A stretch of 64,000 nt of DNA, taken from positions 2,232,001 through 2,296,000 of the forward strand of contig NZ_AP017560.1 of NCBI RefSeq assembly GCF_003967015.1. The letters run 5' to 3'. The stretch's first letter is position 1. Each line of letters opens with the position of its first letter. The DNA is from Pseudanabaena sp. ABRG5-3. GTDB taxonomy: Bacteria; Cyanobacteriota; Cyanobacteriia; Pseudanabaenales; Pseudanabaenaceae. A program made the translations under genes and the position numbers. Positions 35,510-44,618 of the stretch are shown one piece after another. Below the pieces are notes generated by a model. The model was given only the letters and a program-made list of their open reading frames with translations, did not search any database and was not told the DNA's origin.

Positions 35510-36439
35510 ATGAAAATAGCTATATTGTTTTGGTTTTATAAAGAGATAGATATTTGTAAAAATCGTCTAGCGCTGCTCCGACAGAATAATTCTAACATTC
35601 CTATTTATGGTGTATACGGTGGTGATCTATCTACAGTAAATGATTATAAAATTCAGTTAGACAAACTCTTAGATGATTTTTATGTTTTTCCTGAAGATAA
35701 GGATTCCCAATGGAAGTGGCTTCAAGGGGATTTGATGCTAACGCATTGGTATCGAGAGAGAGGTCAATATTTATCTTGGGATACAGTGGTAATCGTCCAG
35801 TGGGATATGCTGGTTTTTGGAAATATTGAACAACTTTTTGCAATGCTGAAGCAAGATCAAATATTGCTATCTGGGCTAAGACCAATCAAAGAAGTTGAGA
35901 ATGATTGGTTATGGGTTACTCCTAAAGTTCCCGATCACAGGGAGCAGTATCTTAACTTTTTAGAATATGTGAAGAAGACCTATGACTATCAACATGAGCC
36001 GATGGGATGTATTTTTATTGTTGTGTGTTTACCAAGGATATTTTTAGAGGCTTACTCCAAAGTAGAGCAACCAGAACTTGGATTTATTGAGTACCGAATT
36101 CCTATGTATGCTCAAATATTTAATATCCCCTTCTGCACCAATCATCCTTTCCAAGCTTGGTGGGTTGATGATGATCCAGTATTTCAGGCTAATAATACTT
36201 TACAGAGAGCGATTAACCTAGTTAAGATCAGGCTAAATCCTAATCCATTAAATCCAACTCGAAATGATATTTCTTTAGTTCCTATATTTAGACATCTTAA
36301 TACAAAGAAAGGGGCTAGAATTTTTCATCCTTATCAATATTTATTTCCATTAAAAAAACAACAATGGATAGCAGCATTATTTAGGGAACTGAAAAGAGAT
36401 TTAGATTGGTTATCTCGAAAAATATTGGGTCGAAGCTAG
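35510..36439 (+). CDS. Putative glycosyltransferase, unassigned family
   Basis: A 309-residue protein. Its opening (KIAILFWFYKEIDICKNRLALLRQNN) and the segment VVIVQWDMLVFGNIEQLF look like a GT-A nucleotide-sugar fold with a DxLV-type motif. Later landmarks are HEPMGCIFIVVCLPRIFLEAY and WWVDDDPVF. I cannot name the family with confidence. The surroundings (glycosyltransferases, dioxygenase, adenylation protein) support a role in assembly or decoration of the polysaccharide. No signal peptide or membrane helix is obvious. Confidence 0.5.
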   Translation: MKIAILFWFYKEIDICKNRLALLRQNNSNIPIYGVYGGDLSTVNDYKIQLDKLLDDFYVFPEDKDSQWKWLQGDLMLTHWYRERGQYLSWDTVVIVQWDMLVFGNIEQLFAMLKQDQILLSGLRPIKEVENDWLWVTPKVPDHREQYLNFLEYVKKTYDYQHEPMGCIFIVVCLPRIFLEAYSKVEQPELGFIEYRIPMYAQIFNIPFCTNHPFQAWWVDDDPVFQANNTLQRAINLVKIRLNPNPLNPTRNDISLVPIFRHLNTKKGARIFHPYQYLFPLKKQQWIAALFRELKRDLDWLSRKILGRS

Positions 36440-36470
36440 ATTTCTCATTTGTTTGAAGATAGTCTAAAAT

Positions 36471-36582
36471 GGTGGTGTATCACATTTGTTGAACCAAGTA
36501 ATTGATAAAAACGGCAAACTCTTACCAGCATTTTTATAGCCTATGCTTGTTGTTTTCTCCCCAACAAATGTGAAACATCACC
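36471..36582. repeat. 112-bp element with ~21-bp imperfect terminal inverted repeats
   Basis: The left end (36471-36491) and right end (36562-36582) match as inverted repeats with two mismatches, sharing CACATTTGTTG. The interior carries no gene. A small non-autonomous transposable element or solo remnant is possible; no clear target duplication was seen. Confidence 0.4.
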
Positions 36583-36688
36583 CTTTTAATTATCATGGAA
36601 TTAGCTCTTCAGTTGTTTTTAGCTATTAACTTTTCATTGATCTTTGTCTGTCTTACCATTTAATAATCGTTGCATTAGGATAACTTTA

Positions 36689-36734
36689 ATGCTAGAAATA
36701 AACTGTAGCCAATGCCAGAAATAAACTGTAACCG
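36689..36734 (+). repeat. 23-bp tandem duplication across the start codon of the adenylation gene
   Basis: Copies at 36689-36711 and 36712-36734 differ at three positions, and each begins with ATG. The first ATG is preceded by AGGA but opens an 11-codon frame ending at TAA. The second ATG opens the long gene but has no ribosome-binding site in the expected position. Confidence 0.75.
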
Positions 36735-39129
36735 AATTGGAATAGTAGCAGTTAATCATACTGGCTATGTGGAAGCAATGTTGCGGTGCATAGAGGATGG
36801 GAACATTGCTGTACCCCTTAGGTCAGACAATGATCATGATCGCATTAGTGCAGCTAGTGTAACAAAGATTATAACGCCTACTTTTGATGGAGATTGGATG
36901 ACGAGAAAATTCACTCCCCAAGAGATTGATGCAGTCGCCCTAATTTCTTTCACTTCTGGCACAGAAGGGAATCCAAAGGGCGTAATCTTAACCCACAAAA
37001 ACTTAACAGAGGTAGTTACACGTTTGAACTCGGTCATGCGTCTGGACAATAGTATTCGTGAGTATATTGGTGTACCTGTTTACCATTCATTTGGATTTGG
37101 TCGCTGTCGAGCAGTTGCTAAGGTAGGAGGGCAGTTTTTCATCCCCAGCAATGGATTTAACCCCTCTGAAATTGGAACAATGCTCAGAAATGGTGGAATC
37201 AACTCTATCTCAGCCGTTCCTAGCCTTTGGCGGTTATTGTTAGTTAATAAGGATCTCATTGGTAGTTATGGCAAAAGAGTCCGATGGATTGAAATTGGTA
37301 GCCAATATATGAGTCGTCAAGAAAAAGAAGAGCTTAGAAACCTGTTCCCTGAAGCAAGAATTGTCCAACACTATGGTCTAACAGAAGCATCGCGAACTAC
37401 ACTGCTTGAGATCCATCAGGCAGAAGGGGATGCCTTAGAGTCGGTCGGTCAAGCCTTAGGAAGTGTAAACATAAAGCTAACTGAGGCAGGACGAATTAGC
37501 ATTCGAGGCGAACATGTTGCCCAAGCATATCTAATTGATGGCAAAGAGGTAAACCTTCAAGACGAGGAGGGATGGTTCCTAACTAATGATCTTGGAAGCT
37601 TGGAGAATGGCTATCTGTACTATAAGGGTAGAGCAGATGACGTAATCAATTGCGGTGGCATCAAAGTTTATCCTGAAACTTTAGAAACAAAGGTTTATGC
37701 CAGTATTGGCTACAGCAATGGTATTGCAATTTGTCGCAAGACAGACCCAATGCGCGGAGATGGTTTTTTAGTTGCGGTGACAAGCGAAGTACAGATCGAT
37801 AAGCAACAACTGAGAACATTAGTCTTACAGGCTATTCAAGATATGGGGGTTAATGCTGGTAACGCTATCACAATCATTGATGTTGATAGTCTACCCAAAA
37901 CGGCAACTGGAAAAATCCAGAGGAAACAATTAGCTGAGTGGTACATGCGAGAATTCCCCCAAGAAGATCGACAAATAGACTCCCTAGATGAACCTGCATC
38001 TGACAATTCGCCCATTCAAGCTATTTTTTGTCGAACTCTTAAAGTCAACCAAATTCAAATTGAAGACACATTCATCTCATTAGGAGGAGATTCTCTATCC
38101 TACGTCCAGATTTCAATGGAGCTTGAGCGTTATCTTGGATATCTTCCTAAAAAATGGGAGCAGGTACCTTTGAATGATTTGGGAAAATTAGCTCCCCAAA
38201 AGAGAATATCTACAATCATCGAAATGAATACTCTGTTGAGAGCCTTAGCCATTTCTGGCGTTGTGGTTAATCAATCTGGTTTACTCTTTATCGAAGGAGG
38301 CGCATTGTTACTACTTCTAATCGCTGGTTTAAACTTTTCACGGTTTCAGGGATGTTCTTTGATTAAAGGACAGTTACATTCCATTGCGCCGCTACTGCGA
38401 CATATCTTAATTCCTTATTTAACTCTTGCGATTGCCTACCAAGCTTTTAAGCAAAACTTTGATCCTTTAGTCTTATTATTGCTAGGAAATTTTCAACTTC
38501 CAGAGATACAAACTTCAAATTCAATCTTCTTTGTTTGGTTTATTGCTAATCTTTGTCAAACTATTATTCTTTTTTCTCTTCCTTTTACTGTTCCGAATAT
38601 ACGCAGTTTTGCAGGTACATCTCCTTGGAAATTTGGGCTCATCTATCTAGTGATTGGTGTGGTTACACACCTTCTGGGACCATATATATGGGATACTAGT
38701 TATCTATACGATCAAGTACCACACATGTTGTTTTGGTTGTTTACACTAGGATGGTGTATACACTTTGCTAAATCTAAAGTTGAAAAAGTAATCACTACAC
38801 TCATAGTTATAATTATTACATCAGCTTTTATTGGATTTGATGTTTTAAGAAGTTGGTGGGTTTTAATTGGAGCAATTCTGTTGATTTGGCTACCTTATGT
38901 GTCTATCCCAAGCATCATCAAATCTCCTATACAAATGATTAGTGCGGCATCATATTATATTTATCTAACGGTCTTAATTTTTGTACATCTTGCCACTCGT
39001 GTAGCAGGAATTCGCTATCCTTTTGTTACTGCCGTAATAGTCTTGTTAGGAGGTGTGCTTACGTGGGGAGCAGTTCAATCGTTGCCACAATTTCTACAGA
39101 AACTCAAACAATTCCAGATCCAGATATAA
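36712..39129 (+). CDS. Adenylation-carrier protein-membrane (acyltransferase-like) fusion
   Basis: This 805-residue protein has three parts. Residues 1-430 form an AMP-binding domain with TSGTEGNPKGV (81-91), YGLTEAS (about 222), TNDLG in place of the usual TGD, and the catalytic-lysine region PKTATGKIQRK (about 394-404). Residues 430-500 form a carrier domain with the phosphopantetheine serine in LGGDSLS (about 460). From about 510 to the end there are some nine membrane helices, resembling a family-3 or MBOAT-like acyltransferase. It should activate an acyl or amino acid, hold it as a thioester and transfer it across or at the membrane, perhaps onto the glycan. The N-terminus is shorter than usual, in keeping with the duplicated start region upstream. 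Confidence 0.75.
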   Translation: MPEINCNRIGIVAVNHTGYVEAMLRCIEDGNIAVPLRSDNDHDRISAASVTKIITPTFDGDWMTRKFTPQEIDAVALISFTSGTEGNPKGVILTHKNLTEVVTRLNSVMRLDNSIREYIGVPVYHSFGFGRCRAVAKVGGQFFIPSNGFNPSEIGTMLRNGGINSISAVPSLWRLLLVNKDLIGSYGKRVRWIEIGSQYMSRQEKEELRNLFPEARIVQHYGLTEASRTTLLEIHQAEGDALESVGQALGSVNIKLTEAGRISIRGEHVAQAYLIDGKEVNLQDEEGWFLTNDLGSLENGYLYYKGRADDVINCGGIKVYPETLETKVYASIGYSNGIAICRKTDPMRGDGFLVAVTSEVQIDKQQLRTLVLQAIQDMGVNAGNAITIIDVDSLPKTATGKIQRKQLAEWYMREFPQEDRQIDSLDEPASDNSPIQAIFCRTLKVNQIQIEDTFISLGGDSLSYVQISMELERYLGYLPKKWEQVPLNDLGKLAPQKRISTIIEMNTLLRALAISGVVVNQSGLLFIEGGALLLLLIAGLNFSRFQGCSLIKGQLHSIAPLLRHILIPYLTLAIAYQAFKQNFDPLVLLLLGNFQLPEIQTSNSIFFVWFIANLCQTIILFSLPFTVPNIRSFAGTSPWKFGLIYLVIGVVTHLLGPYIWDTSYLYDQVPHMLFWLFTLGWCIHFAKSKVEKVITTLIVIIITSAFIGFDVLRSWWVLIGAILLIWLPYVSIPSIIKSPIQMISAASYYIYLTVLIFVHLATRVAGIRYPFVTAVIVLLGGVLTWGAVQSLPQFLQKLKQFQIQI

Positions 39130-39192
39130 ATTACAACTTGATGTCACTCATTAGTGAGCCACTGCGCAACATCAACAGTAAAGGTTACACAA

Positions 39193-39378
39193 ATGACTAT
39201 GAATCGTATTGCTCTAATTGTTTATTACATTGGTTTGTTTCCAAACAAATATTTTCGATATTTTATTGACACTGCTGCTCGTAACTCGGATATCGATTTT
39301 CGCATTGGGTGCATCTCAGTTTTCAATGAATATCGCCAATTCAAATCTGAAGCTCAACATCTAGAGATCTTGGCATAA
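39193..39378 (+). pseudogene. N-terminal remnant of a DUF6625-like glycosyltransferase-associated gene
   Basis: The short frame reads MTMNRIALIVYYIGLFPNKY and continues FRYFIDTAARNSDIDFRIG, which looks like the first 35-40 residues of DUF6625-type proteins (KIALIVPYFG...LPEYF...NPDIDF). After about residue 37 the similarity ends and the frame stops at 39378, whereas full proteins are much longer. It is therefore probably a decayed or truncated gene left between the adenylation fusion and the next glycosyltransferase. Confidence 0.5.
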
Positions 39379-39728
39379 AAGACTCATAAGGATATTCTGA
39401 TATTCATCACAATCATCAAGATATCCCCATGAGCTACTCCCATTTTACTGCATGAGAAAGATCTCAGTTGTATAAATTAAGGGTTACAGACAAATTGTCA
39501 TAGTCAGCGATCGCCGCAATTTTGTGTAGTATTAGAAAAATTTTAAGTAAGCCCAAAGCGCTGTAATATAGCAAATTTCAAGATGGTGAGGTACAGGTAT
39601 ACAACTTAACCATATTATTTAGATAGCTTAGACAAAAACATGTGTACCTCACTAGACTGAGAAACACTATATATGATGATGTTAACAGCAATAATTAGGA
39701 AACATAACGAGCAAATCTAGGAATAAAT
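39379..39728 (+). other. 350-bp non-coding stretch between gene remnant and GT4 genes
   Basis: No gene is visible. A 9-bp inverted repeat (GTGAGGTAC 39586-39594 with GTACCTCAC 39644-39652) brackets 49 bp. The stretch may carry the promoter of the following run of four closely spaced glycosyltransferase genes, but no -35/-10 pair stands out. Together with the remnant before it, it looks like a rearrangement scar. Confidence 0.4.
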
Positions 39729-40904
39729 ATGACTTCTAAACCCTCCTTTTATCCTAATGTACCAACTTCTAAGAAGATTTGTGTAGCTTGGCTCTTACCA
39801 GTGGCGTGGTTCTACTGGCAACCTGCTTTGAGTGAGTTCGCACAGTTATTTCCCAAGACAACTGTATTTACAGGTTTGTTCCCAGGGTTTGCTAAAGGGA
39901 TAGAAGGAAAACTTCAAGTTGAAGTCGTTGGCAAATTTCGAGTAATTGAGATCAATAAGGATGATTCGAGCTATGGAGATAACTTCACTTATCTATCTCC
40001 AAGAATTATTAATCACTTATTTAGTCTCAAGCCTCAAGTGATTTTTGCTAGTTCTTTTGGCGTATGGACAATTTTGGCTTTACTATTTAAGCCTCTATTT
40101 TGGTGGCGGGTGATCATTGCCTATGAAGGGAGTTCGCCAGGAGTAGATTATCGAAATTCAGCATTAAGGCTGTTGATTCGGAGGCTAATGATATGGATTT
40201 CTGATGCTTGCGTTACTAATAGTCATGCTGGTAGCGATTATTTAATTGAGATTCTAAAAGCAAAGAAAGATCGGGTGTTTGTGCAGCCCTACGAGATTCC
40301 CGATGAGCGCACATTACCAAGTAGTTCTGAAGTTCAAGAAACACCTGTTACCCGAAAACGTCCAGTATTTTTGTTTGTTGGTCATGTGATCCCCCGCAAA
40401 GGATTACCTTTGCTATTAGAAGCTTGTGCGATACTGCAAACTAGGGGCTATGAGAGTTACACTTTACAGGTGGTAGGCGATGGTTCACAGCAGCAAGAAT
40501 TAGAGTCTTTTTGTAAGGAGCATCATCTAAGCGATCGCGTGCAATGGTTAGGTAGAATCCCCTTTGATCAGATTAGAACTTATTTTGATCATGCTGATGT
40601 GTTTGTCTTCCCAACTTTAGAGGATACTTGGGGAGTGGTTACGTTAGAGGCGATGCTACTGGGTAAGCCGATCCTTTGCTCTAAAGGCGCAGGTACTTCG
40701 GAACTAGTTGTTGATGGAGAGAATGGCTATGTCTTTACCCCAGACGATCCTGACAAGCTTGCTGATCTCATGCAGAAATTTTTGGATGAGCCAAATTTGA
40801 TATCTGCTATGGGCGATCGCTCGAAGCAGATTATGTCTCAGTATACGCCAACAGCAGCAGCTCAATGTTTAGCTAAGATTACTGAACTTGTGATGTTAAA
40901 ATAA
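39729..40904 (+). CDS. GT4 family glycosyltransferase
   Basis: A 391-residue GT-B enzyme. Its N-terminal half lacks the usual GG-E-x loop. The C-terminal half shows FLFVGHVIPRKGLPLLLEA, VVGDGSQQQELE, FVFPTLEDTWGVVTLEAMLLGKPI with the conserved acidic pair, and GENGYVF. It begins a tight series of four glycosyltransferase genes (gaps of 14 and 2 bp, then an overlap), so they are almost certainly co-transcribed. Specificity unknown. Confidence 0.85.
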   Translation: MTSKPSFYPNVPTSKKICVAWLLPVAWFYWQPALSEFAQLFPKTTVFTGLFPGFAKGIEGKLQVEVVGKFRVIEINKDDSSYGDNFTYLSPRIINHLFSLKPQVIFASSFGVWTILALLFKPLFWWRVIIAYEGSSPGVDYRNSALRLLIRRLMIWISDACVTNSHAGSDYLIEILKAKKDRVFVQPYEIPDERTLPSSSEVQETPVTRKRPVFLFVGHVIPRKGLPLLLEACAILQTRGYESYTLQVVGDGSQQQELESFCKEHHLSDRVQWLGRIPFDQIRTYFDHADVFVFPTLEDTWGVVTLEAMLLGKPILCSKGAGTSELVVDGENGYVFTPDDPDKLADLMQKFLDEPNLISAMGDRSKQIMSQYTPTAAAQCLAKITELVMLK

Positions 40905-40918
40905 ACCGAAAAACTAAA

Positions 40919-42076
40919 ATGAGTACACCGAAAGTTGCCATACTAACTCATGACATTAGTGGAGGCACATTTACAAATCTTTGTACTGCACTAATCCGAG
41001 GATGGCAGAAGCTAGGAATAGATTGTCATTTGGTTATTCTTGATGCTAGTGATGAGGAAATATCTAGATTCCCAGATATTACAATTGTGTCTTTGAATGT
41101 CAAGCGCACAGCTTTTTCCTTAGTTCCCACGATCAAGTACTTAAAAAAATACAAGCCTGATGTGCTTTTACCGATGCCTTGGTATTTTAATATCGTGGCA
41201 GTTTGGGCGAAGTATCTATCAGGAAATAAAACTAAGGTAATTCTTGGCGAACATAACATTATTAGTCTAGAAGCGAGTGTTGAACATCGAGATAAACTCC
41301 GTCTGCGATTTTTACCAATTCTGATGCGGTATACATATCCATTTGGCGATGGGTTAGTGGGAGTATCTAAAGATACAATTACCGATTTAGTGGAGACTCT
41401 CAAAATTGCGGCTAAAATCCCCATGCAGGTAATTTTGAATCCGATTAACGCTAATCGTGTGGAGGAACTAGCAAAAGAAGCAATTATGCATCATTGGTTC
41501 CAGAACTTAGAGATTCCCGTAATTGTCACGGCGGCAAGATTAGCTAAGCAGAAGCAATTGGATGGTTTAATCCAAGCTTTTGCTCAAGTGGTGAAAGTGA
41601 CTCCAGCTAGACTTTTAATTTTAGGAGAAGGTCCTTTAAGAACTGAGCTAGAGGATCTATCTAAGAATTTAGGTGTAGAAGATTCAGTATGGATGCCAGG
41701 ATATGATTCTAATCCCTATCGCTATATGGCAAATTGTGATTTATTTGTATTAGCTTCAGCTTGGGAAGGCTGTCCAATCGCTTTGGAAGAGGCGATGGGT
41801 TGCGGAGCCGCAGTGCTTGTCACCGATGCCCCTGGGGGGATGAAAGACATTGTGGATTATGGTAAGTATGGTGTAGTAGTGCCGAATGGTAATCCTGATG
41901 CTTTGGCTCAAGGAATATTAAAAATATTGACACAGCCAGAGTTAAAGCAGCATTATCGAGAACAGGCAAAAGAGCGATCGCAAGATTTTGATTATGTGAA
42001 GATTAGCCAACAGTACTTAGAATTTTGTCAGTCGATCTTAGCTGATCCCTCTAATAACAAAAAGGAGGTAGCGTAA
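40919..42076 (+). CDS. GT4 family glycosyltransferase
   Basis: A 385-residue GT-B enzyme with an ILTHDISGGTFTNL N-terminal loop and ASAWEGCPIALEEAMGCGAAVLV at the donor site. It shares the H-x-W-F spacer (MHHWFQNLEIPVIV) and an NPYRYM segment with the enzymes at 12276 and 33272, so the three form a paralogous set within this locus. It is followed after 2 bp by the next glycosyltransferase; the AAGGAGGT site for that gene lies inside its 3' end. Confidence 0.85.
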   Translation: MSTPKVAILTHDISGGTFTNLCTALIRGWQKLGIDCHLVILDASDEEISRFPDITIVSLNVKRTAFSLVPTIKYLKKYKPDVLLPMPWYFNIVAVWAKYLSGNKTKVILGEHNIISLEASVEHRDKLRLRFLPILMRYTYPFGDGLVGVSKDTITDLVETLKIAAKIPMQVILNPINANRVEELAKEAIMHHWFQNLEIPVIVTAARLAKQKQLDGLIQAFAQVVKVTPARLLILGEGPLRTELEDLSKNLGVEDSVWMPGYDSNPYRYMANCDLFVLASAWEGCPIALEEAMGCGAAVLVTDAPGGMKDIVDYGKYGVVVPNGNPDALAQGILKILTQPELKQHYREQAKERSQDFDYVKISQQYLEFCQSILADPSNNKKEVA

Positions 42077-42078
42077 AG

Positions 42079-43338
42079 GTGAAAATCTTGATATCTGCCT
42101 ATGCTTGTGAACCAGGACGTGGTACGGAATTGGGAGTTGGTTGGAATACTGCTCGTGAAGTGGCAAGATATCACGAAGTTTGGGTTCTAACTAGACCTGA
42201 CGATGGACGAGAAGCGATCGAAGCAGAGCTAGCCGTTAATCCAGTTCCTAATCTCCATTTTATTTATTTCACGATTCCAGTTTGGGGTGATGGATGGAAA
42301 ATGGGACAGGGAGCTTTTCAAATTCATTACTATCTCTGGCAAATTCAAGCATTTTTTGTTGCTCGCAAATTACACCGTGAGATTGGGTTTGATCTTGTGC
42401 ATCACGTCACCTTTGTCAAATATTCCACTCCCAGTTTTCTATGCCTATTACCGATTCCATTTATTTTAGGTCCAGTTGGTGGTGGCGAATCAGCGCCTAA
42501 ATCCTTTAGCCAAGACTTTAGTAGACGGGGTAAGATCTACGAGTTTTTACGAAGCTTATCGCGTTGGATTGGTGAACGTGATCCTTTTACACGGATGACA
42601 GTTCGCAGAAGTATCCTCAATTGGGCAACGACAGCAGAGACTGCTGAACGAATGACCAAAATGGGAGCCAAGAATGTGGAGGTACTATCACAAGTGGGCT
42701 TGCTTCCCGAAGAAGTGACTTATTTAGAACAGTTTCCCTTGGCAGATGCTGCACCTTTGCGATTTATTAGTGTTGGTCGATTTCTGCACTGGAAAGGGTT
42801 TCACTTAGGGTTGCGAGCTTTTGCGGAGGCAAATTTACCAAAAGAGGCGGAATATTGGCTGATTGGCAATGGTGCAGAACAGGAACGTCTACAGCAGTTA
42901 GTCGCCGAACTTGGTATTGCCAATCAAGTTAAATTTTTATCCGAGATGCCCCGTGATGAGTTATTACAAAAGCTGGGAACTTGTCTGGCTCTAGTGCATC
43001 CTAGTTTACATGAATCAGGTGGTTTTGTTTGCTTAGAAGCTATGGCCTTGGGGCGACCAGTGATTTGTCTAGATCTAGGTGGTCCGTCGGTGCAGGTAAC
43101 TAAGGAAACAGGATTTAAGATTCCTGCTACTGATCCTCAGCAAGCAGTAACAGGATTAGCTCAAGCCATGAAAAGTCTGGCGGATGATCCCCAACTGCGA
43201 TCGCGTATGGGGCTAGCAGGTCGTCAAAGAGTAAATCAATTATTTAACTGGGAAACTAAAGGCAAGTTCCTTATTGATGTTTACGAAAAAGTTTTAATAC
43301 AAACAGGAGAGATTGATGCGGGTTCTAACAGTCCATAA
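42079..43338 (+). CDS. GT4 family glycosyltransferase, GTG start
   Basis: A 419-residue enzyme starting at GTG 42079, with a strong AAGGAGGT about 9 nt upstream. KILISAYACEPGRGTELGVGWN is the N-terminal signature of a GT4 subgroup common in cyanobacterial exopolysaccharide loci. FISVGRFLHWKGFHLGLRAFA and HPSLHESGGFVCLEAMALGRPVI mark the C-terminal domain. Its 3' end overlaps the next gene by 23 bp, showing translational coupling. Confidence 0.87.
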   Translation: MKILISAYACEPGRGTELGVGWNTAREVARYHEVWVLTRPDDGREAIEAELAVNPVPNLHFIYFTIPVWGDGWKMGQGAFQIHYYLWQIQAFFVARKLHREIGFDLVHHVTFVKYSTPSFLCLLPIPFILGPVGGGESAPKSFSQDFSRRGKIYEFLRSLSRWIGERDPFTRMTVRRSILNWATTAETAERMTKMGAKNVEVLSQVGLLPEEVTYLEQFPLADAAPLRFISVGRFLHWKGFHLGLRAFAEANLPKEAEYWLIGNGAEQERLQQLVAELGIANQVKFLSEMPRDELLQKLGTCLALVHPSLHESGGFVCLEAMALGRPVICLDLGGPSVQVTKETGFKIPATDPQQAVTGLAQAMKSLADDPQLRSRMGLAGRQRVNQLFNWETKGKFLIDVYEKVLIQTGEIDAGSNSP

Positions 43339-44476
43339 TTACTATCAGCAGCCTGGTGGTGAAGAGCAGATTTTTGCTACGGAAAGCGCTTTGCTGGAAT
43401 CCCACGGGCATGAAGTTACTCGCTATACCCTAAATAACGATGAGATTGCAACTACCAACCCGTTAATTTTGGCTAAAAAAACTTTATGGAATGGCAAGGT
43501 CTATCGAGATTTGCGATCGCTAATTCGTGAAGTCAAACCTCAAGTTGCACACTTTCATAATACCTTCCCCTTAATTTCTCCATCAGCATACTACGCTGCC
43601 AAAGATGAAGGGGTAGCTGTAGTTCAAACTCTCCATAATTACCGTTTACTATGTCCCAATGCTTTGTTTTTTCGAGAAGGACGTGTCTGCGAAGATTGCT
43701 TAGGTAAAGTTCCATTGCCAGCAATAGTTCATGGCTGTTACCGAGGTAGTCGCACTGCTAGTGCGATGACCGCAGCTACTACTAGTTTCCATTCCTCCAT
43801 AGGAACTTGGAGCAAGGCAGTAGATGTATTTATTGTCTACAGCCAATTTGCGATGAATAAGTTCATTCAAGGTGGAATACCTGCCGAGAAACTAGCCTTC
43901 AAGACTAACTTTCTGCATCCAGCACCTGAGCCTGACGAAGGTGATGGTGGCTATGGCTTATTTGTGGGGCGCTTGTCTGTCGAAAAAGGACTAGGAGTGA
44001 TGCTAGACGCATGGCGAAAACTAGATAACAAAATCCCTCTAAAAATACTAGGGGATGGTCCCATGTCAAGCTTAGTAACTGAAGCCGCTAAAGAAATGCC
44101 TGAGATTGAATGGCTAGGACGTAGACCCTTAGAAGAAGTATATGAAATCGTTGGTAAAGCTGCTTTTCTAGTATTTCCTTCTGAATGGTATGAGACTTTT
44201 GGCAGAGTCGCGATCGAGGCTTTTGCCAAAGGAACACCAGTAGTAGCTTCAAATATTGGGGCGATCGCGGAATTAATAGAGCATGGGCGTAATGGTCTAC
44301 TCTTTCGTCCTAGTGATCCCACTGATCTAGCAGACAAAATTAATTGGTTGCTGGAACATCCCCAAGAACTCCGTCAAATGAGATCGGCGGCAAGGGCTGA
44401 ATTTGATAATAAATACACTGCTGATGATAATTGCAAACGGCTATTAGAGATTTACCAGACTGCTCTTAACTATTAA
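43316..44476 (+). CDS. GT4 family glycosyltransferase
   Basis: A 386-residue GT-B enzyme starting at ATG 43316 after GGAGAG, inside the end of the preceding gene. RVLTVHNYYQQPGGEEQIFATE, then HFHNTFPLISPS, LHNYRLLCPNALFFREG and a two-cysteine CEDC motif are typical of a GT4 subgroup. PSEWYETFGRVAIEAFAKGTPVV is the donor site. It is the last of the four-gene glycosyltransferase run. Specificity unknown. Confidence 0.87.
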   Translation: MRVLTVHNYYQQPGGEEQIFATESALLESHGHEVTRYTLNNDEIATTNPLILAKKTLWNGKVYRDLRSLIREVKPQVAHFHNTFPLISPSAYYAAKDEGVAVVQTLHNYRLLCPNALFFREGRVCEDCLGKVPLPAIVHGCYRGSRTASAMTAATTSFHSSIGTWSKAVDVFIVYSQFAMNKFIQGGIPAEKLAFKTNFLHPAPEPDEGDGGYGLFVGRLSVEKGLGVMLDAWRKLDNKIPLKILGDGPMSSLVTEAAKEMPEIEWLGRRPLEEVYEIVGKAAFLVFPSEWYETFGRVAIEAFAKGTPVVASNIGAIAELIEHGRNGLLFRPSDPTDLADKINWLLEHPQELRQMRSAARAEFDNKYTADDNCKRLLEIYQTALNY

Positions 44477-44618
44477 CTTACAGAAGTTTGCGTTCAAAAG
44501 ATACAGAATATTGCTGTTGACAATAATTTTAGTAGTACTTTCAATAGAATATTGCTTCTAGTCAAAAGAAATAAAATTATCTTAACGGTCAGATTAAAAA
44601 TATCCAATATTCCCACGT

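Noticed and set aside
39586-39652. 9-bp inverted repeat considered as insertion-sequence ends
   Set aside because: It is too short, no transposase or target duplication is visible, and one such repeat is expected by chance in AT-rich gaps.
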